A DNA stretch of 64,000 nucleotides from Fredinandcohnia onubensis (GTDB lineage: Bacteria; Bacillota; Bacilli; Bacillales; Bacillaceae_L), in NCBI RefSeq assembly GCF_002734215.1, contig NZ_NSEB01000011.1:62001-126000 (forward strand), given 5' to 3'. Under the pieces are notes generated by a model, which ran no database searches, was not told the DNA's origin, and worked only from the letters and a program-made list of their open reading frames with translations. Every line of letters begins with the position of its first letter. Position 1 is the first letter of the stretch. Below are positions 1 to 9,424 of the stretch, piece by piece. The position numbers were made by a program, and so were the translations under genes.

Positions 1-540
1 CATTGTTTTCCCGGTTGTTTTATAAATTTCTAGGGCTCGAATGACTCTTCTTACATTGTTAGGGTGAATTCGCTCTGCGCTGGCCGGGTCTATTTCTTTT
101 AGTTCCTGATAAAGAGGTTCAACTCCCCTTTCAGCAACTTTTTGTTCAAGTATATTCCGATACTCGGGATTTGAGGCATCATCTGTAAATTGATAATCAT
201 ATAAGACAGATTGTATATAAAGCCCTGTACCTCCAACAATCATCGGTAATTTACCACGATTATGTATTTCCGTTATTAACTTTCTTACAACCTCCTGAAA
301 CTCCGCTACCGAAAAACTCTCATGTGGCTCCTTAATATCAATGAGATGATGTGGTATCCCATCCATTTCATCTCTTGTTATTTTGGCAGTACCGATATCC
401 ATCCTTTTATAAATTTGCATGGAATCTCCACTTATAATTTCGGCATTTAGCTTTTTGGCAAGCTCTATACTTAGTTTCGTTTTTCCAACAGCGGTTGGAC
501 CAATTAGAACGACTAGCTTTTCTTTTTTCAATTCTTCCAA
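1..540 (-). CDS. miaA: tRNA dimethylallyltransferase MiaA (3' end cut by window edge)
   Basis: MiaA transfers a dimethylallyl group to N6 of A37 in tRNAs that read UNN codons, the step before MiaB methylthiolation. The first 180 codons are present and the C-terminal part lies beyond base 1 (family proteins are about 310 residues). A P-loop GPTAVGKT sits at about residues 13-20, followed by the DSMQIY and GTAK motifs typical of MiaA. No ATG fits the frame. I place the start at TTG 538-540, about 8 bases after an AAAGGTAG-like ribosome binding site. It follows mutL after a 194-bp gap. The identity is secure; the start is inferred. Confidence 0.93.
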   Translation of the reverse strand, partial: MEELKKEKLVVLIGPTAVGKTKLSIELAKKLNAEIISGDSMQIYKRMDIGTAKITRDEMDGIPHHLIDIKEPHESFSVAEFQEVVRKLITEIHNRGKLPMIVGGTGLYIQSVLYDYQFTDDASNPEYRNILEQKVAERGVEPLYQELKEIDPASAERIHPNNVRRVIRALEIYKTTGKTM

Positions 541-734
541 TCAATCACTACCTTTACCTCAATTCATACTATTATCGTAACATAGATAATAAGACGAATA
601 CTAAATTATTATAACCAAATTGACTTAGAAAATAACAATTTTCTTGAACCTTATCAATAGTTTTCTACTACTTTTGTCTTATAAAGCGAAAACTCGCCTA
701 TTTAGCGAGTTTTCCGCCATCTTCTATAGTATAT
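541..734. other. mutL-miaA intergenic gap
   Basis: The gap holds a hairpin just after mutL (listed separately) and AT-rich sequence that could carry a miaA promoter. I could not fix a convincing -35/-10 pair, and I see no gene here. Confidence 0.5.
681..714 (-). terminator. Weak terminator-like hairpin after mutL
   Basis: A perfect 10-bp stem (688-697 with 705-714, 7-base loop) lies directly downstream of the mutL stop codon. The minus-strand tail is only GCTTTAT, so termination is probably incomplete and some transcripts may run on into miaA. Confidence 0.5.
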
Positions 735-2630
735 TTACATGACTCGTTTGAACATTTTTTCCATTTCATAGGTCGAATGGTGTATGATGATTGGTCGACC
801 GTGCGGGCATGTAAACGGATCACTTGTTTTACGGAGCGTTTCAAGTAATGCAAATATTTCATCGTTGCGTAAATGATGGTTCGCTTTTATAGAAGCTTTA
901 CAACTCATCATAATCGCTGCTGCTTCTCTCAATTTCTTAATATCTATTTTTTTATCATTAAGCACTTGTTCGATAATTTCCTCAATGACTTCCTTTTCAT
1001 CACCTTTTGGAAACCATTGTGGGTGTGAGCGTACAATGTAACTATTATGGCCGAATGGTTCTAGGAAGATTCCAACCTGTTCTAAATCTTGCTTATGCGC
1101 ATTTATGTTGATACATTCGTCCGTTGAATATTCCAATGTAATCGGAAGAAGAAGTTCCTGAAGATCAGAAATATTTTCTCCAACCCTTTCTTTGAAATAT
1201 TCATATTTAATTCGCTCCTGAGCAGCATGCTGATCGATTATATATAAACCTTTCTCATTTTGAGCAAGAATATATGTTCCATGCATTTGACCGATTGGAT
1301 ACATAACTGGTACCCGTTCAGCTTCGTTTACGTTGATTTCAGTACTTTCAAAATCCGTTTCTTCATTCTCATCCAAGGCAACAGCAGTTGTGTAGTCACT
1401 TTCTTCAACTACCAGTTTTTCCCTATCGTATGATTTTTCTTCATAAATAGATGGAATTACCCCAGTTGGTGTTTCAATTTTAGGTTCTTCTTTCCTCGAA
1501 TCCTGTTGAATTGTCTCTACAAATTTAGGGACAAATGGTTGCTGTTCTCTTGGTTCTGTTTTTATCGAATGCTGAAATACAAAATGTTGCTGCTCCGATT
1601 TTTGAACTTCCTTCTTCTTCGGATTTATAGCATCTGGAATTAGTTGTTTATGTTTAAAAACATCCTTAATTCCTTGATCAATTAATTGATTAAGTTCTTG
1701 TTCTTTACTAATTCTAACCTCTAGTTTTGCTGGATGGACATTCACATCAACTAACAATGGGTCCATCTTGATATCGAGCAAGACAATAGGAAATCTTCCA
1801 ATCGGTAATAGGGTATGGTAGCCTTGCTGAATAGCTTTAACTAGTGGATAATTCCTTATATATCTACCATTAATAATGGTTGAGATATAGTTTCTCGATG
1901 CCCTTGTAACTTCGGGCATAGATATATAGCCTTCTACATTAAAGTCTAATGATTGCAAATGAACAGGCACCATTTGCTTTGCAATTCCTGGACCATAGAT
2001 TGCAGCAAGTACTTGTCTAACATCTCCATTACCACTTGTATATAAAAGACGTTTTCCATTATGCAATAACCGAAAGGAAACTTCTGGGTGAGCAAGAGCA
2101 ATCCGGTTCACAGCATCCGTAATATTGCCAAGCTCTGTATGAACGGTTTTTAAATATTTTAAGCGAGCTGGAGTATTAAAGAAGAGATTAGAAACCGTGA
2201 TGTCAGTTCCTTTCCGACTATTTGTTGCCTTCTTCTCTACAAACTGACCACCTTTTATGAGAATATGAGTACCTGAATTGTCTCCTGTACTCGTCTTCAT
2301 TTCAAGTTCAGAAACAGAGGCAATACTAGGTAGTGCCTCACCTCTAAACCCTAATGTCCGAATCCGAAACAAGTCATTTTCGTCCTTTATTTTACTTGTT
2401 GCATGACGATGAAAGGCATTTACACAGTCTTCACTATCCATGCCATCACCATTGTCAATAATTCGAATTTTGGAAAGGCCCGCTTCTTCTATTTCAATTT
2501 CAATAACAGTACTGTTTGCGTCAATGGCATTCTCAACTAATTCCTTCACAACTGAGGCTGGCCTTTCCACTACTTCCCCTGCTGCTATTTTATTTGAAAG
2601 AAGGTCATCTAGTAGGACGATTTTCCCCAT
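735..2630 (-). CDS. mutL: DNA mismatch repair protein MutL
   Basis: MutL is the GHKL-ATPase partner of MutS; in Bacillus-type bacteria it also nicks the error-containing strand. The 631-residue protein starts with the ATPase motifs ([24 protein letters not shown] near residue 60, then GFRGEAL). The C-terminal endonuclease site is present: [12 protein letters not shown] from residue 466 matches DQHA(X)2E(X)4E, followed by SCKASIK near 576 and CPHGRP near 608. The middle is a poorly conserved, charged linker. The ATG has a GAGGTGA ribosome binding site. It follows mutS by about 55 bp, as one transcription unit. Confidence 0.98.
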   Translation of the reverse strand: MGKIVLLDDLLSNKIAAGEVVERPASVVKELVENAIDANSTVIEIEIEEAGLSKIRIIDNGDGMDSEDCVNAFHRHATSKIKDENDLFRIRTLGFRGEALPSIASVSELEMKTSTGDNSGTHILIKGGQFVEKKATNSRKGTDITVSNLFFNTPARLKYLKTVHTELGNITDAVNRIALAHPEVSFRLLHNGKRLLYTSGNGDVRQVLAAIYGPGIAKQMVPVHLQSLDFNVEGYISMPEVTRASRNYISTIINGRYIRNYPLVKAIQQGYHTLLPIGRFPIVLLDIKMDPLLVDVNVHPAKLEVRISKEQELNQLIDQGIKDVFKHKQLIPDAINPKKKEVQKSEQQHFVFQHSIKTEPREQQPFVPKFVETIQQDSRKEEPKIETPTGVIPSIYEEKSYDREKLVVEESDYTTAVALDENEETDFESTEINVNEAERVPVMYPIGQMHGTYILAQNEKGLYIIDQHAAQERIKYEYFKERVGENISDLQELLLPITLEYSTDECININAHKQDLEQVGIFLEPFGHNSYIVRSHPQWFPKGDEKEVIEEIIEQVLNDKKIDIKKLREAAAIMMSCKASIKANHHLRNDEIFALLETLRKTSDPFTCPHGRPIIIHHSTYEMEKMFKRVM

Positions 2631-2684
2631 ACCTTCACCTCATTTTCTATAAGGTTATTCAAAAATTCATGAACCTTTATTTTT

Positions 2685-5282
2685 TTAGCCTTTAAGTTGT
2701 TTTTGAATTTCATATAACTTATTGATGGCCTCTAATGGTGTAAGTCCTAAAATATCCATATCTTTGATGGATTTCAAGACATCCTTTTCCTTAGTAGACA
2801 CATGCTTTTCTTCTTTTTGGTAGGACGACTTCGTTTCCCCAAAAAATGAAAGCTGTAGATTGTCTGTAAGGTCCATCGATTCTTCCTTTGTAACAGCTAT
2901 TTCTTTTTCACCTTGCTCAAGATGATTTAATATTTCTTTTGCTCGTTCAATTAAGTTCTCAGGAAGCTCAGCAAGTTTTGCTACATGAATCCCATAACTT
3001 TTATCTGCTGCACCTTCTTTAATTTTATGAAGGAAGACTACATTATCATTTTCCTCTATCGCACTTACATGAACATTTACTAAGTTTTCTAGCCCCGCTT
3101 CTAAATCGGTTAGCTCATGATAATGCGTAGAGAACAATGTGTGGGCTCCGATATTTTGGTGAATATATTCAATAATAGCTTGTGCAAGCGCCATTCCATC
3201 ATAAGTAGATGTCCCACGCCCAATTTCATCAAATAATAATAAGCTTCTAGATGTTGCGTTGACAATGGCATTTTTTGCTTCAAGCATTTCTACCATAAAA
3301 GTACTTTGTCCAGAAATTAAGTCATCCGCTGCTCCGATACGAGTAAATACCTGATCATATATCGGTAAAACAGCCTCACTTGCTGGAACAAAACAACCAA
3401 TTTGTGCCAAGATAGAGGTAAGTGCAATCTGTCTCATATACGTACTCTTACCAGACATATTTGGTCCCGTGATAAGAAGCAACGACCGTCCCTGCTCCAT
3501 CACACAATCATTTGGAACATATTCCTGTGCCTGCATCACTTTTTCAACAACCGGATGACGGCCATCTTTAATATAGAGCTTGTCCTCAGAAAAATGAGGC
3601 ATACAATAATGGCGTTCTTCACTAATCGTTGCAAAGCATTGCAGCACATCAAGCTCACTAATAACCTTTGCTAAAGTCTGAAGTCTTGGGATATAGCTCT
3701 TAACTTGTTCGCGAATATCAAGAAAAAGATCATATTCTAATTGGACAATCTTTTCCTCTGCTTCAAGAATTAATGTTTCTTTTTCTTTAAGCTCAGGAGT
3801 TATAAAACGTTCCGCATTCGTTAGAGTTTGTTTTCTTTCATACAGACCTTCGGGTAAGTGCTGTAAATTGGACTTTGTCACTTCGATATAATATCCAAAG
3901 ACACGGTTATATCCAATCTTTAAAGACTTTATTCCCGTTTTCTCTCGTTCCTGTTTTTCTAAGGATGCAATCCATGTTTTACCATTTCGACTTGCATCAC
4001 GATATTGGTCAAGGGTGGCATTGTAGCCATCTTTAATGATATCTCCTTCTTTGATAGACATCGGAGGTGATTCCTTTATGGAACGTTTAAGAAGGTCAGT
4101 TAATGATTCACAACGGTCCATTTGCTTACTGAGGTTGTCCGCATATGGATGCTTCAACTGTGTTACAAGTTGATAAATTCCTGGAACCTGCTCAAGTGAC
4201 TTTTTGAGTTGTAAAAGGTCTCTTGCATTTACATTTCCATAAGCTACACGTCCAGCCAGTCGTTCAAGGTCATATACTTCCTTCAATAGTTCCCTTAATT
4301 CTAATCTTTCAAAATAGTGTTCAATAAAGGTTTGAACCATATTAAGCCGGGCTTCTATTTCATTTTTATTTAATAACGGTCTGTCAATCCAGTGTTTTAA
4401 CAGACGCCCACCCATTGCTGTAACTGTTTGGTCTAGAAGCCAAAGTAATGAACCCTTTTTCCCTTTATTACGAATCGTTTCAGTAAGCTCAAGATTACGT
4501 TTTGAATATAAATCAATTTTCATGAATTGATTCGTATAAAAAATACGTACCTGTTGAAGGTGATCTAGTGAGCGCTTTTGCGTTTTTATTAAATAATTTA
4601 ATAATCTTCCAAAGGTAAGGATCAATTTCTCGTCCTCAAGCCCCTCAGTAAGCTGTTGTAAATGTTCAACAACTGTGCAATTATCTTCATACGAAATCGT
4701 TACCTGGCACCGTTCTATCATTGCTTTTTTATATTTATCGGCAAACTCAGTTGAAACAACAACCTCTTTTACACCATTCGCATAAATTTCTCCGATAACC
4801 TCTTCAAACTGGGTAGACAATAACGAGACCCGGTTTTCACCTGTTGTTAAGTCAGTTAATGCAAATCCGAAAGAATCGTCTGAAAAGCTTGAAACAGTTG
4901 CTAGAAAATTATTTTCTTTATCTAGTAGGTTTTTACCATCCATCACAGTTCCAGGTGTAATTAATTGAATGACTTCACGTTTTACGACACCTTTTGCTTG
5001 TTTTGGATCCTCTGTTTGCTCACAAATCGCAACCTTATATCCTTGATTCACTAATTGTTCTATATATCCAGCAGCTGAGTGATAAGGAACCCCGCACATC
5101 GGGATTTTTTCATCGACACCACCATCTCTAGCTGTTAACGTTATTTCTAAAATTTGTGACGCATTAATGGCATCATCAAAAAACATTTCGTAAAAATCAC
5201 CTAGTCTAAAAAATAAAAAGGCATCCTGATAATCTGCCTTAATCGTTAAATATTGCTTTATCATCGGCGTATACTCTGCCAT
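2685..5282 (-). CDS. mutS: DNA mismatch repair protein MutS
   Basis: MutS recognises mismatches and small loops and recruits MutL. The 865-residue length is normal for the family. The N-terminal mismatch-reading domain has GDFYEMF, with the Phe-x-Glu that intercalates and contacts the mispaired base. The C-terminal ABC-type ATPase has the Walker [10 protein letters not shown] (about residue 605), the Walker B/signature region DEIGRGTST, and STHYHEL. The last 20 residues ([14 protein letters not shown]) form the usual helix-turn-helix dimerisation tail. A strong terminator separates it from cotE upstream; mutL follows. Confidence 0.98.
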   Translation of the reverse strand: MAEYTPMIKQYLTIKADYQDAFLFFRLGDFYEMFFDDAINASQILEITLTARDGGVDEKIPMCGVPYHSAAGYIEQLVNQGYKVAICEQTEDPKQAKGVVKREVIQLITPGTVMDGKNLLDKENNFLATVSSFSDDSFGFALTDLTTGENRVSLLSTQFEEVIGEIYANGVKEVVVSTEFADKYKKAMIERCQVTISYEDNCTVVEHLQQLTEGLEDEKLILTFGRLLNYLIKTQKRSLDHLQQVRIFYTNQFMKIDLYSKRNLELTETIRNKGKKGSLLWLLDQTVTAMGGRLLKHWIDRPLLNKNEIEARLNMVQTFIEHYFERLELRELLKEVYDLERLAGRVAYGNVNARDLLQLKKSLEQVPGIYQLVTQLKHPYADNLSKQMDRCESLTDLLKRSIKESPPMSIKEGDIIKDGYNATLDQYRDASRNGKTWIASLEKQEREKTGIKSLKIGYNRVFGYYIEVTKSNLQHLPEGLYERKQTLTNAERFITPELKEKETLILEAEEKIVQLEYDLFLDIREQVKSYIPRLQTLAKVISELDVLQCFATISEERHYCMPHFSEDKLYIKDGRHPVVEKVMQAQEYVPNDCVMEQGRSLLLITGPNMSGKSTYMRQIALTSILAQIGCFVPASEAVLPIYDQVFTRIGAADDLISGQSTFMVEMLEAKNAIVNATSRSLLLFDEIGRGTSTYDGMALAQAIIEYIHQNIGAHTLFSTHYHELTDLEAGLENLVNVHVSAIEENDNVVFLHKIKEGAADKSYGIHVAKLAELPENLIERAKEILNHLEQGEKEIAVTKEESMDLTDNLQLSFFGETKSSYQKEEKHVSTKEKDVLKSIKDMDILGLTPLEAINKLYEIQKQLKG

Positions 5283-5371
5283 TTAAAAATCCCCCAACAC
5301 TTTCATTCTTCCAATATTATAACATAACTTAAAAAAGGAAAGGGCAGGACTTGTCTTCCATTAAATGAAAA

Positions 5372-5399
5372 AAAACTAGGAAGTCGTGCCTCCTAGTTT
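5372..5399 (-). terminator. Rho-independent terminator of cotE
   Basis: A 9-bp stem (5373-5381 with 5391-5399) is followed on the minus strand by a run of eight T. It lies 5 bases after the cotE stop and isolates cotE from mutSL. Confidence 0.88.
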
Positions 5400-5403
5400 C
5401 CAA

Positions 5404-5946
5404 TTATTCTTCTAAATCGCCAACTAAGAAGTCAGGATTTAAATCCTCAAATTCTTCGTCGTCTACATCCCAATCCTTATCATCATCATAGCATCCATCT
5501 GGGTTCACATGTACGCAAACCTTTGTTTCTCCAATAATTTCTGCAAGTAATTCTCTTTCAACTTCAACGAGAATTTTGTTGCCGTTTGGAGATATCGTAC
5601 ATTCTAAGCAGTTTGGCTGTTGTAACACATTAACAATCACGTCACAGTCATCACCTAAGAAGTTCTCATCTCTATACTTAAGTTTGATGTGGTCTGTGTA
5701 TGAAAGTGTTTCGGTAACAACCTCAGTTTTTGTATTGTTACCAAAAGAATACCAAACGTTGACATCAAAAGCACCCTTTACAACTACCTTGTTACCCTCT
5801 TTCTCAGCTTCATAACGATGGTTAATGATCCAGCATCCCAAAATGCTTGATGGGTGGTGAGGTGGAGAAATGGTATAAGTAGACTGTGAAAATTTACGTC
5901 CTTTACCTACAACAGCTTTTGTGATAATTTCTCTGTATTCAGACAT
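5404..5946 (-). CDS. cotE: Outer spore coat morphogenetic protein CotE
   Basis: CotE assembles the outer spore coat around the forespore, acting in the mother cell. The 180 residues match the family length (about 181). The N-terminal part ([20 protein letters not shown], then [22 protein letters not shown]) is characteristic, and the C-terminus is very acidic (repeated Asp/Glu from about residue 150), as in known CotE. It sits alone between two terminators, with candidate sigma-K and sigma-E promoter elements upstream. The ATG has a GAGGAGGG ribosome binding site 9 bases away. Confidence 0.97.
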   Translation of the reverse strand: MSEYREIITKAVVGKGRKFSQSTYTISPPHHPSSILGCWIINHRYEAEKEGNKVVVKGAFDVNVWYSFGNNTKTEVVTETLSYTDHIKLKYRDENFLGDDCDVIVNVLQQPNCLECTISPNGNKILVEVERELLAEIIGETKVCVHVNPDGCYDDDKDWDVDDEEFEDLNPDFLVGDLEE

Positions 5947-5978
5947 TCGAACAAACCCTCCTCAATCAATCTTCAATT

Positions 5979-6006
5979 CATCCTATGCGGGACATTTGAC
6001 TAGTGT
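5979..6006 (-). promoter_or_regulatory. Candidate sigma-K promoter of cotE
   Basis: On the minus strand an ACAC (6003-6006) lies 15-17 bases before CATAGGATG (5979-5987). This is close to the sigma-K consensus AC-N16/17-CATANNNTA, with G for the last A. cotE of B. subtilis is known to have a late sigma-K promoter; the assignment here is inference. Confidence 0.42.
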
Positions 6007-6162
6007 GCTAAAGACTGATTTCTTTTTAAAAACTTTTTGCAAGTCCTTCGATGCTTTTCTTATGAGTACACCGAAAAAAGTTGAATAAACAAATCAAAGT
6101 AAGTACTAAAAAAATGCATTGTCGTTCTCTTTATACTTCACCTTACGATTACCGTATAGTTC

Positions 6163-6170
6163 ATTGTATG
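6163..6170 (-). promoter_or_regulatory. Candidate sigma-E -10 element upstream of cotE
   Basis: CATACAAT on the minus strand matches the sigma-E -10 consensus. A CATAAA-like -35 lies 12 bases upstream, slightly too close. It would give a leader of about 210 bases before cotE. B. subtilis cotE also has a sigma-E promoter. Confidence 0.3.
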
Positions 6171-6251
6171 CGGGTTCGCCCATTTATGTACCTTTTTTTC
6201 AAAGCCGTACAAGCAAAAAATAAAACCTGATGAATGACATGCTCTACAAAT

Positions 6252-6283
6252 AAAAAAAGACAAAAGCTTATCGCTTTTGTCTT
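6252..6283 (-). terminator. Rho-independent terminator of ymcA
   Basis: A perfect 11-bp stem (6257-6267 with 6273-6283, loop TTATC) is followed by a T-rich tail on the minus strand, 9 bases after the ymcA stop. It closes the miaB-ymcA unit. Confidence 0.9.
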
Positions 6284-6291
6284 CTTCCTAT

Positions 6292-6723
6292 TTAGTGGCA
6301 GCCACAGCCGCTATTGTTATTCACTTTTGAACCAGTTTCTCCCGCTAACAAATCTCCACCAGTAGATGTAATAATCTCATTTGTTACATTGTTAGAAATG
6401 GTATGTGCCACAAGCTGTAAAAGATCATTCACTTCAATCTGTGAATTCTTAAATTCTTCTACAACCGGAATGCTGTCTAGTTCTGCTTGAAGATTATCAA
6501 TCTTTTCTTCAACTTGCTTTAATGCTTCAGACTTTCCAAAATGCTGAAAATTGACTGCTTGTTTTTGTAAGCTCTTAATGGTTTCAATAATTTCTTGAAC
6601 CTTTTTGTTCTGGTTTATTTGTGCTTCTGCACGCTTGAAAAAGTCAACTTCTTGTGTTTCTGCAATCATTTTTGCTAATTCTGTTGCGCGTTCAACGATT
6701 TGTTCTTTTGTAAATTGTGCCAT
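6292..6723 (-). CDS. ymcA: RicA/YmcA, RNase Y-specificity and development factor
   Basis: This 143-residue protein matches YmcA (RicA), which with YaaT (RicT) and YlbF (RicF) forms the Fe-S-containing Y-complex needed for RNase Y-dependent mRNA maturation, competence, sporulation and biofilm formation in B. subtilis. It is almost wholly helical with a coiled-coil character. It ends in SGCGCH, whose two cysteines are the probable cluster ligands. The ATG overlaps nothing but sits 1 base after the miaB stop, with its ribosome binding site inside the end of miaB, which suggests translational coupling. Confidence 0.95.
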   Translation of the reverse strand: MAQFTKEQIVERATELAKMIAETQEVDFFKRAEAQINQNKKVQEIIETIKSLQKQAVNFQHFGKSEALKQVEEKIDNLQAELDSIPVVEEFKNSQIEVNDLLQLVAHTISNNVTNEIITSTGGDLLAGETGSKVNNNSGCGCH

Positions 6724-6724
6724 T

Positions 6725-8254
6725 TTAGTTCACCTCTACCGCTTCTTCGATCATTTCTCCATCTAGTGTCCAGGTCTTCGCTTGGATAATTTTCACTTTT
6801 ACAATCTTACCAATTGCAGACTTTGGACCTTTGAAGTTAACCAATTTATTTTTACTTGTGTATCCAGCAAGTACTTCTGGATTGTTTTTGCTTTCACCTT
6901 CAACAAGAACTTCTACAGTTTGACCTTTGTATGCAAGATTTTTCTTTGCAGAAATCTCATTAACAAGTGCGTTTAAACGTTGAAGTCTTTCCTTTTTAAC
7001 TTCCATTGGAATATTATCTTCCATTTTGGCAGCTGGAGTTCCTTCACGTGGTGAATAGATGAAGGTATAAGCTGAATCAAATTCTACTTCTCTATATAAG
7101 GAAAGTGTATCTTCAAATTGTTCATCCGTTTCATTCGGGAAACCAACAATAATATCAGTTGTAAATGAAGCATTCGGAATTTGTTCTTTCATTTTGCGAA
7201 CTAGCTCTAAATAGGATTCTCTTGTGTATTTACGTGACATTAATTTTAATACCTGTGAGCTTCCAGATTGTACTGGAAGATGAATATGCTCCATAAGATT
7301 TCCGCCTTTAGCGAGCACTGAAATTAAATGATCATCGAAATCACGTGGGTGACTTGTTGTAAAACGGATACGCGGGATATCAATCTTACGTAACTCGTCC
7401 ATTAAGTCTCCTAAACCATACTTAATATCTTCAAAATCTTTACCATACGCATTTACGTTTTGGCCAAGTAAGGTAATCTCTTGATAGCCTTGTCTTGCTA
7501 AGTGACGTACCTCTTCAATAATATCTTCTGGGCGACGGCTACGTTCCTTACCACGAGTATATGGAACGATACAGTACGTACAGAATTTGTCACATCCATA
7601 CATAATGTTTACCCAACCCTTGATATTTCCTTTACGTACTTTTGGAAGGTTTTCAATGATGTCCCCTTCCTTAGACCAAACCTCAACAACCATCTCTTTA
7701 CTGAACATTGCTTCTTTAACAATATAAGGAAGGCGATGAATATTATGAGTACCGAAAATCATGTCAACGAATTGATGTTTCTCAAGGATTTTATTCACAA
7801 CTGATTCCTCTTGGGACATACACCCACAAACACCAATTAAAAGATTAGGATTTTCAAGTTTTAAAGGTTTTAAATGACCGATTTCACCAAATACTTTGTT
7901 TTCAGCGTTTTCACGAATCGCACATGTATTTAGTAAAATGATGTCGGCATCCTTCGTATTTTCAGTTGGCTCATAGCCCATTTCCATAAAAATACCCGCC
8001 ATTATTTCCGTATCATGTTCATTCATTTGACAACCATACGTACGGATTAAAAAGCGTTTTCCTTTTCCTGCATTCTTCATGTCCTCAGGAATCGAAAATT
8101 CTTTTAAGTAATTGACTTGTTCTTTACCACGTTTCTTCGCATCTTTTAATGAAGGTGGTTGGTAAACGGATTGAAAATACTTGCTGTAATCCTTTTCGGA
8201 TTTTTTGTCCGCAGGTTTTACTTGAGTACTTTCAAGACGTTGTTTTTCGTTCAT
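6725..8254 (-). CDS. miaB: tRNA-2-methylthio-N6-dimethylallyladenosine synthase MiaB
   Basis: MiaB is a radical-SAM methylthiotransferase that turns i6A37 of tRNA into ms2i6A37. The 509 residues contain an N-terminal methylthiotransferase domain starting at [13 protein letters not shown] with its further cysteines ([18 protein letters not shown]) for the auxiliary cluster. The radical-SAM triad follows as CDKFCTYC, and a C-terminal TRAM domain (about residues 440-505) binds tRNA. A Bacillus-type N-terminal extension of about 65 residues precedes the domain. It is co-transcribed with ymcA, and its substrate is made by MiaA at the other end of this region. Confidence 0.97.
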   Translation of the reverse strand: MNEKQRLESTQVKPADKKSEKDYSKYFQSVYQPPSLKDAKKRGKEQVNYLKEFSIPEDMKNAGKGKRFLIRTYGCQMNEHDTEIMAGIFMEMGYEPTENTKDADIILLNTCAIRENAENKVFGEIGHLKPLKLENPNLLIGVCGCMSQEESVVNKILEKHQFVDMIFGTHNIHRLPYIVKEAMFSKEMVVEVWSKEGDIIENLPKVRKGNIKGWVNIMYGCDKFCTYCIVPYTRGKERSRRPEDIIEEVRHLARQGYQEITLLGQNVNAYGKDFEDIKYGLGDLMDELRKIDIPRIRFTTSHPRDFDDHLISVLAKGGNLMEHIHLPVQSGSSQVLKLMSRKYTRESYLELVRKMKEQIPNASFTTDIIVGFPNETDEQFEDTLSLYREVEFDSAYTFIYSPREGTPAAKMEDNIPMEVKKERLQRLNALVNEISAKKNLAYKGQTVEVLVEGESKNNPEVLAGYTSKNKLVNFKGPKSAIGKIVKVKIIQAKTWTLDGEMIEEAVEVN

Positions 8255-8314
8255 GTTGTATCTCCTTTCTTAATCGAAAAACTACATTTTCAAAAAATAA
8301 AATTCCATTTTACT

Positions 8315-8343
8315 AGTATAAGGTTTAACAAGTATTAATACAA
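8315..8343 (-). promoter_or_regulatory. Sigma-A promoter of miaB-ymcA
   Basis: TTGTAT (8338-8343), a 17-base spacer and TATACT (8315-8320) on the minus strand give a predicted start about 54 bases upstream of miaB. Confidence 0.6.
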
Positions 8344-8421
8344 TAAAACCGTATAAATGTAGAAAAATGTACAATTTCAGCAGTTTTAAGGACTTTATTC
8401 TACTAACAGACACACATGCCT

Positions 8422-8450
8422 ATTTTATCATTCAACAATTAACGAGTAAA
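8422..8450 (-). promoter_or_regulatory. Second candidate sigma-A promoter upstream of miaB
   Basis: TTTACT (8445-8450), a 17-base spacer and TAAAAT (8422-8427) on the minus strand. It would produce a leader of about 160 bases. It is weaker than the proximal promoter. Confidence 0.38.
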
Positions 8451-8511
8451 GATATAAAGAATTGTGAAAGACTAGTGTAGTCATAAGGCTCATTTTGACT
8501 GAAACTATATT

Positions 8512-8548
8512 AAAAACCCTACTAAGAGAATAATTCTTAGTAGGGTTT
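8512..8548 (-). terminator. Rho-independent terminator of korAB
   Basis: A perfect 14-bp stem (8514-8527 with 8535-8548, 7-base loop) lies 9 bases after the korB stop. The minus-strand side ends in a short T run. Confidence 0.85.
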
Positions 8549-8556
8549 GGTTTGTA

Positions 8557-9423
8557 TTACATAAATTCGGCAACTAGTTTATTAAACTTTTCTTCATCTA
8601 AATTCAAGTCTGCATGTACAAGCGGCGCTTCACCATATCCATGAACAAGTTCTTGATACGAAGGTTTTTCTGTATTTTGATAGATGAGCCCAGTAACAAG
8701 ACTGTTATGCTTCATCAACGTTTGCATAGCTACTGATCGGTCTGAAGGATCATATCCCTCAACATCACCTAATTTTGTCAGATTTTCTTTAAACCAGTCA
8801 TATGTATTGACTTTATTATAAGTTACACATGGGCTAAATACATTGATTAAAGAAAAACCTTTGTGCTTAATTCCAGCCTCAATTAGTGCTGTTAAATCTT
8901 TAAGGTCAGTAGAAAAGCTTTGTGCAACAAAAGTAGCACCAGCTGTTAATGCCATTTCCATGACAGAAAGTGCAGACTCAATGGAGCCTTTTGGAGTACT
9001 CTTTGTTTTAAAGCCCATTTCACTTCTTGGCGAAGTTTGACCTTTTGTTAGACCATAGATTTGGTTATCCATAACAATGTATGTGATGTCTATATTACGA
9101 CGAATAGCATGGATTGTATGGCTCATCCCAATTGCATATCCGTCACCGTCACCACCAGAAGCTATAACAGTTAAATCACGGTTTGCCATTTTTACGCCTT
9201 GAGCAATTGGTAAAGAACGTCCATGAATCCCGTGTAATCCATAAGCATTGATATATCCAGAAATACGTCCAGAACATCCTATCCCTGAAACCACAGCTAG
9301 CTGTTCAGGCTCAAGTCCAACATTAGCAGAAGCACGTTGAATCGCTGCTTGTACGGAGAAGTCTCCACAACCTGGACACCAGTTAGGTTTTACATTATTC
9401 CGAAAGTCTTTAAATGTTGCCAT
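8557..9423 (-). CDS. korB: 2-oxoacid:ferredoxin oxidoreductase, beta subunit
   Basis: This is the thiamine-diphosphate subunit of a 2-oxoacid (probably 2-oxoglutarate) oxidoreductase, which oxidatively decarboxylates a 2-oxoacid to the acyl-CoA and passes electrons to ferredoxin or flavodoxin. Motifs are WCPGCGDFS near the N-terminus, the Mg/ThDP site GGDGDGYAIG, and MDNQIYGLTKGQ. I start it at ATG 9421-9423 with an AAGGAG site, giving 288 residues; an earlier in-frame ATG would overlap korA and lacks a site. It is 1 base from the korA stop. The exact 2-oxoacid cannot be read from the sequence. Confidence 0.9.
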   Translation of the reverse strand: MATFKDFRNNVKPNWCPGCGDFSVQAAIQRASANVGLEPEQLAVVSGIGCSGRISGYINAYGLHGIHGRSLPIAQGVKMANRDLTVIASGGDGDGYAIGMSHTIHAIRRNIDITYIVMDNQIYGLTKGQTSPRSEMGFKTKSTPKGSIESALSVMEMALTAGATFVAQSFSTDLKDLTALIEAGIKHKGFSLINVFSPCVTYNKVNTYDWFKENLTKLGDVEGYDPSDRSVAMQTLMKHNSLVTGLIYQNTEKPSYQELVHGYGEAPLVHADLNLDEEKFNKLVAEFM

Positions 9424-9424
9424 A

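Larger units (their letters stand above)
5947..6291. other. cotE upstream region (345 bp)
   Basis: This gap holds the ymcA terminator at its far end and cotE promoter candidates (entries below). No further gene is apparent. Confidence 0.6.
8255..8556. other. miaB upstream region (302 bp)
   Basis: AT-rich gap with the korB terminator and two sigma-A-like promoters for miaB (entries below). I see no gene. Confidence 0.6.
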